Assembly (NCBI RefSeq): GCF_030733545.1
Contig: NZ_JASHIU010000001.1
Location: 1 to 64,000 of the forward strand
Reading direction: 5' to 3'
DNA length: 64,000 bases
From: Oceanicaulis sp. MMSF_3324
GTDB taxonomy: Bacteria; Pseudomonadota; Alphaproteobacteria; Caulobacterales; Maricaulaceae
The translations under genes and the position numbers were made by a program. Below are positions 62,717 through 64,000 of this stretch, piece after piece. Within the stretch, counting starts at the first letter, position 1; each line of letters begins with the position of its first letter. The notes under the pieces were generated by a model. It did not search any database and was not told where the DNA came from. It was given only the letters and a program-made list of their open reading frames with translations.

Positions 62717-63903
62717 GCTTCGCCTCCCAGATAACGGGCATGGAGCGGGGCATCGCCCATGCGATAGGTGAGTTCAGCCGGATCGGTGACATCCCATATG
62801 GCGAGATCCGCAAGGCAGCCCGGCGCCAAGCGACCGAGATCGTCCCGCGCCAGCGCTTTTGCGGCGTTCACGGTCACGCCCTTGAGCGCCTCTTCCGGGG
62901 TCAGCCCGAAGAAGGTCGCGCTCATATTCATCGCCAGCAGGAGCGAGGTCATGGGTGAGGAGCCGGGATTGGAGTCCGTCGACACCGCCATGGGCACGCC
63001 CGCACAGCGGAAGCCCTCGATCGGCGGCTTGCGAGTTTCCTTCAGGAAGTAGAATGCGCCTGGCAGCATGACCGCCACGCTGCCCGCCTTGGCCAGGGCG
63101 GCGATATCGTCGTCCGAAATATATTCCAGATGCTCGACAGACTTGGCGCCATAGCGCGCCGCCAGCGCGGCGCCGCCCTGATCGGAGAGCTGTTCGGCAT
63201 GCAGTTTCACCGGCAGGCCCAGTTCGGTGGCCGCACCAAAGACCCGTTCGATCTGGGCAGGCGTGAAGGCGATGGATTCACAAAACCCGTCCACCATATC
63301 GACGAGCCCTTCAGAGGCGGCCTCTTTCAGGGTGGGGATGCAAACGGTGTCGATATAGGCATCCGCGTCCATGCCTTTGGGGATGGCGTGAGCGCCCAGA
63401 AAGCTCGTCACGATGCGCACCGGGCGCAGCTCGCCCAGACGACGCGAGACCCGCAATTGCTTGAGCTCGGTGTCGCGATCCAGGCCATAACCGGATTTGA
63501 TCTCGACCGTGGTGACGCCGTCCGCGATCAGGCGATCAAGACGCACCAGCGCCTGCTCTATCAACGTCGCCTCGCTGGCTTCCCGCGTGGCTGCGACGGT
63601 CGAGACGATGCCGCCGCCCGCCTTTGAGATCTCGGCATAGCTGGCGCCCGACTGGCGCATCTCGAACTCGCGCGCCCGGCTGCCGCCATAGACCAGATGA
63701 GTGTGGCAATCGATGAGGCCCGGCGTGACAAGCCGTCCGCCCAGCGATGTCGGCTCCAGAGCCTGATGGCGCGCGGGCAGATCCGATTGCGGACCGGCAT
63801 AGAGGATCTGGTCCCCCTCCAGCACCAGGGCGCCCCGAGCGATACGGCCATAGGGCGCAGGGGCGTCAAACCCGGCAAGCACAAGATCGGTCAGCAGTTT
63901 CAT
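62710..63903 (-). CDS. hutI: Imidazolonepropionase
   Basis: A 397-aa amidohydrolase opening the imidazolone ring to give formimidoylglutamate. [17 protein letters not shown] carries the HxH metal motif, and [32 protein letters not shown] and [10 protein letters not shown] are typical. The start at 63903 gives the usual N-terminus ([11 protein letters not shown]); the upstream in-frame extension runs through the operator and is unlikely to be translated. First gene of the hutI-H-U-G operon. Confidence 0.96.
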   Translation of the reverse strand: MKLLTDLVLAGFDAPAPYGRIARGALVLEGDQILYAGPQSDLPARHQALEPTSLGGRLVTPGLIDCHTHLVYGGSRAREFEMRQSGASYAEISKAGGGIVSTVAATREASEATLIEQALVRLDRLIADGVTTVEIKSGYGLDRDTELKQLRVSRRLGELRPVRIVTSFLGAHAIPKGMDADAYIDTVCIPTLKEAASEGLVDMVDGFCESIAFTPAQIERVFGAATELGLPVKLHAEQLSDQGGAALAARYGAKSVEHLEYISDDDIAALAKAGSVAVMLPGAFYFLKETRKPPIEGFRCAGVPMAVSTDSNPGSSPMTSLLLAMNMSATFFGLTPEEALKGVTVNAAKALARDDLGRLAPGCLADLAIWDVTDPAELTYRMGDAPLHARYLGGEAC

Positions 63904-63924
63904 GGATCGCTCATTGTCAGCTTC

Positions 63925-63942
63925 AATATGTCTATACATATT
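63925..63942. promoter_or_regulatory. Putative HutC operator upstream of hutI
   Basis: AATATGT-CTAT-ACATATT is a perfect inverted repeat 22 bp before the hutI start. The core ATGTCTATACAT fits the TGT-N-TATA-CA style of GntR/HutC sites that control histidine utilisation. It also lies just upstream of a plus-strand frame entering the right edge. The match is by pattern only. Confidence 0.6.
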
Positions 63943-63958
63943 AAGGGGCGGGATCAAG

Positions 63959-64000
63959 ATGGGCTTTGCTGAAACGCGAACCCGTCATAAAAGGACGCCA
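63959..64000 (+). CDS. Possible divergent gene, 5' end only
   Basis: An ATG at 63959 opens a frame ([14 protein letters not shown]) that runs off the window. AAGGGG lies about 10 nt upstream. A hutC-type repressor, hutF or other hut gene is often divergent from hutI, but 14 residues are too few to identify it. Confidence 0.3.
   Translation, partial: MGFAETRTRHKRTP

Overview
The window is GC-rich, densely packed, chromosomal-looking DNA from an alphaproteobacterium. Four things point to the Caulobacterales/Maricaulales side of the class: the ChvI/ChvG - PTS EIIA - HPr - AhcY - DivL gene order, a GDH180-type NAD-glutamate dehydrogenase, a DUF2849/CysI/DUF934/CysH sulfite-reduction operon, and many conserved alphaproteobacterial small genes. 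This placement is inferred from gene content and order; no 16S or other marker is present. No transposase, integrase or CRISPR array was seen.

Layout. 1-0.7 kb: the end of a phage- or GTA-like spike gene pair, then an AT-rich spacer holding a perfect 20-bp palindrome. 1-6 kb: a SulP anion transporter, a nucleotidyltransferase-AGE epimerase fusion and a cobalamin-binding protein. 5.9-13.1 kb: a LysR regulator divergent from a complete assimilatory sulfate-to-cysteine operon (cysG, DUF2849, cysI, a DUF934-CysH fusion, cysK-like, fpr). 13.2-17.2 kb: a small membrane protein, then an ABC exporter with a DesK/DesR-type two-component system behind paired GTGAC/GTCAC dyads. 17.2-23 kb: the large NAD-glutamate dehydrogenase divergent from an SDR. 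23-24.6 kb: an unusually structured stretch with a bidirectional terminator, strong hairpins, a 33-codon lipoprotein-like gene, a PepSY membrane protein, a multi-branch fold candidate and tRNA-Gly(GCC). 24.7-27.5 kb: a housekeeping cluster (YbaK, CnoX, LON-N, Trm112, DUF971). 27.5-41.4 kb: the regulatory core, with an uncharacterised 573-aa protein, ChvI/ChvG, EIIA-Man, HPr, a very acidic membrane protein, AhcY, two TonB-domain lipoproteins, the pseudokinase DivL, BioB and VanZ. hprK, usually found between chvG and the EIIA gene, is absent from this locus. 41.4-50.2 kb: AGCS symporter, hydrolase, PurH, a CapD-like sugar dehydratase/epimerase, heparinase-like protein and Rpe. 50.3-57.2 kb: an accessory block of redox and hydrolase genes with LysR and TetR regulators and conspicuous operators. 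57.1-64 kb: a dicarboxylate/amino-acid symporter and the histidine utilisation operon hutI-H-U-G with a palindrome upstream of hutI that looks like a HutC operator.

How the genes fit together. Sulfate is imported (possibly by SulP) and reduced through APS/PAPS and sulfite to sulfide, with CysG making siroheme for CysI and Fpr a plausible electron donor; CysK then makes cysteine. Histidine breakdown by Hut gives glutamate, which the GDH can feed into the TCA cycle. ChvIG, the PTS phosphorelay proteins and DivL form an envelope, nutrient and cell-cycle control block.

Items most worth a second look: the structured 23-24.5 kb interval with its 33-aa lipoprotein-like gene, the missing hprK despite a conserved HPr serine, the DUF934-CysH and nucleotidyltransferase-AGE fusions, DivL Tyr589, the three-palindrome TetR control region, and the acidic repeat membrane protein between ptsH and ahcY.
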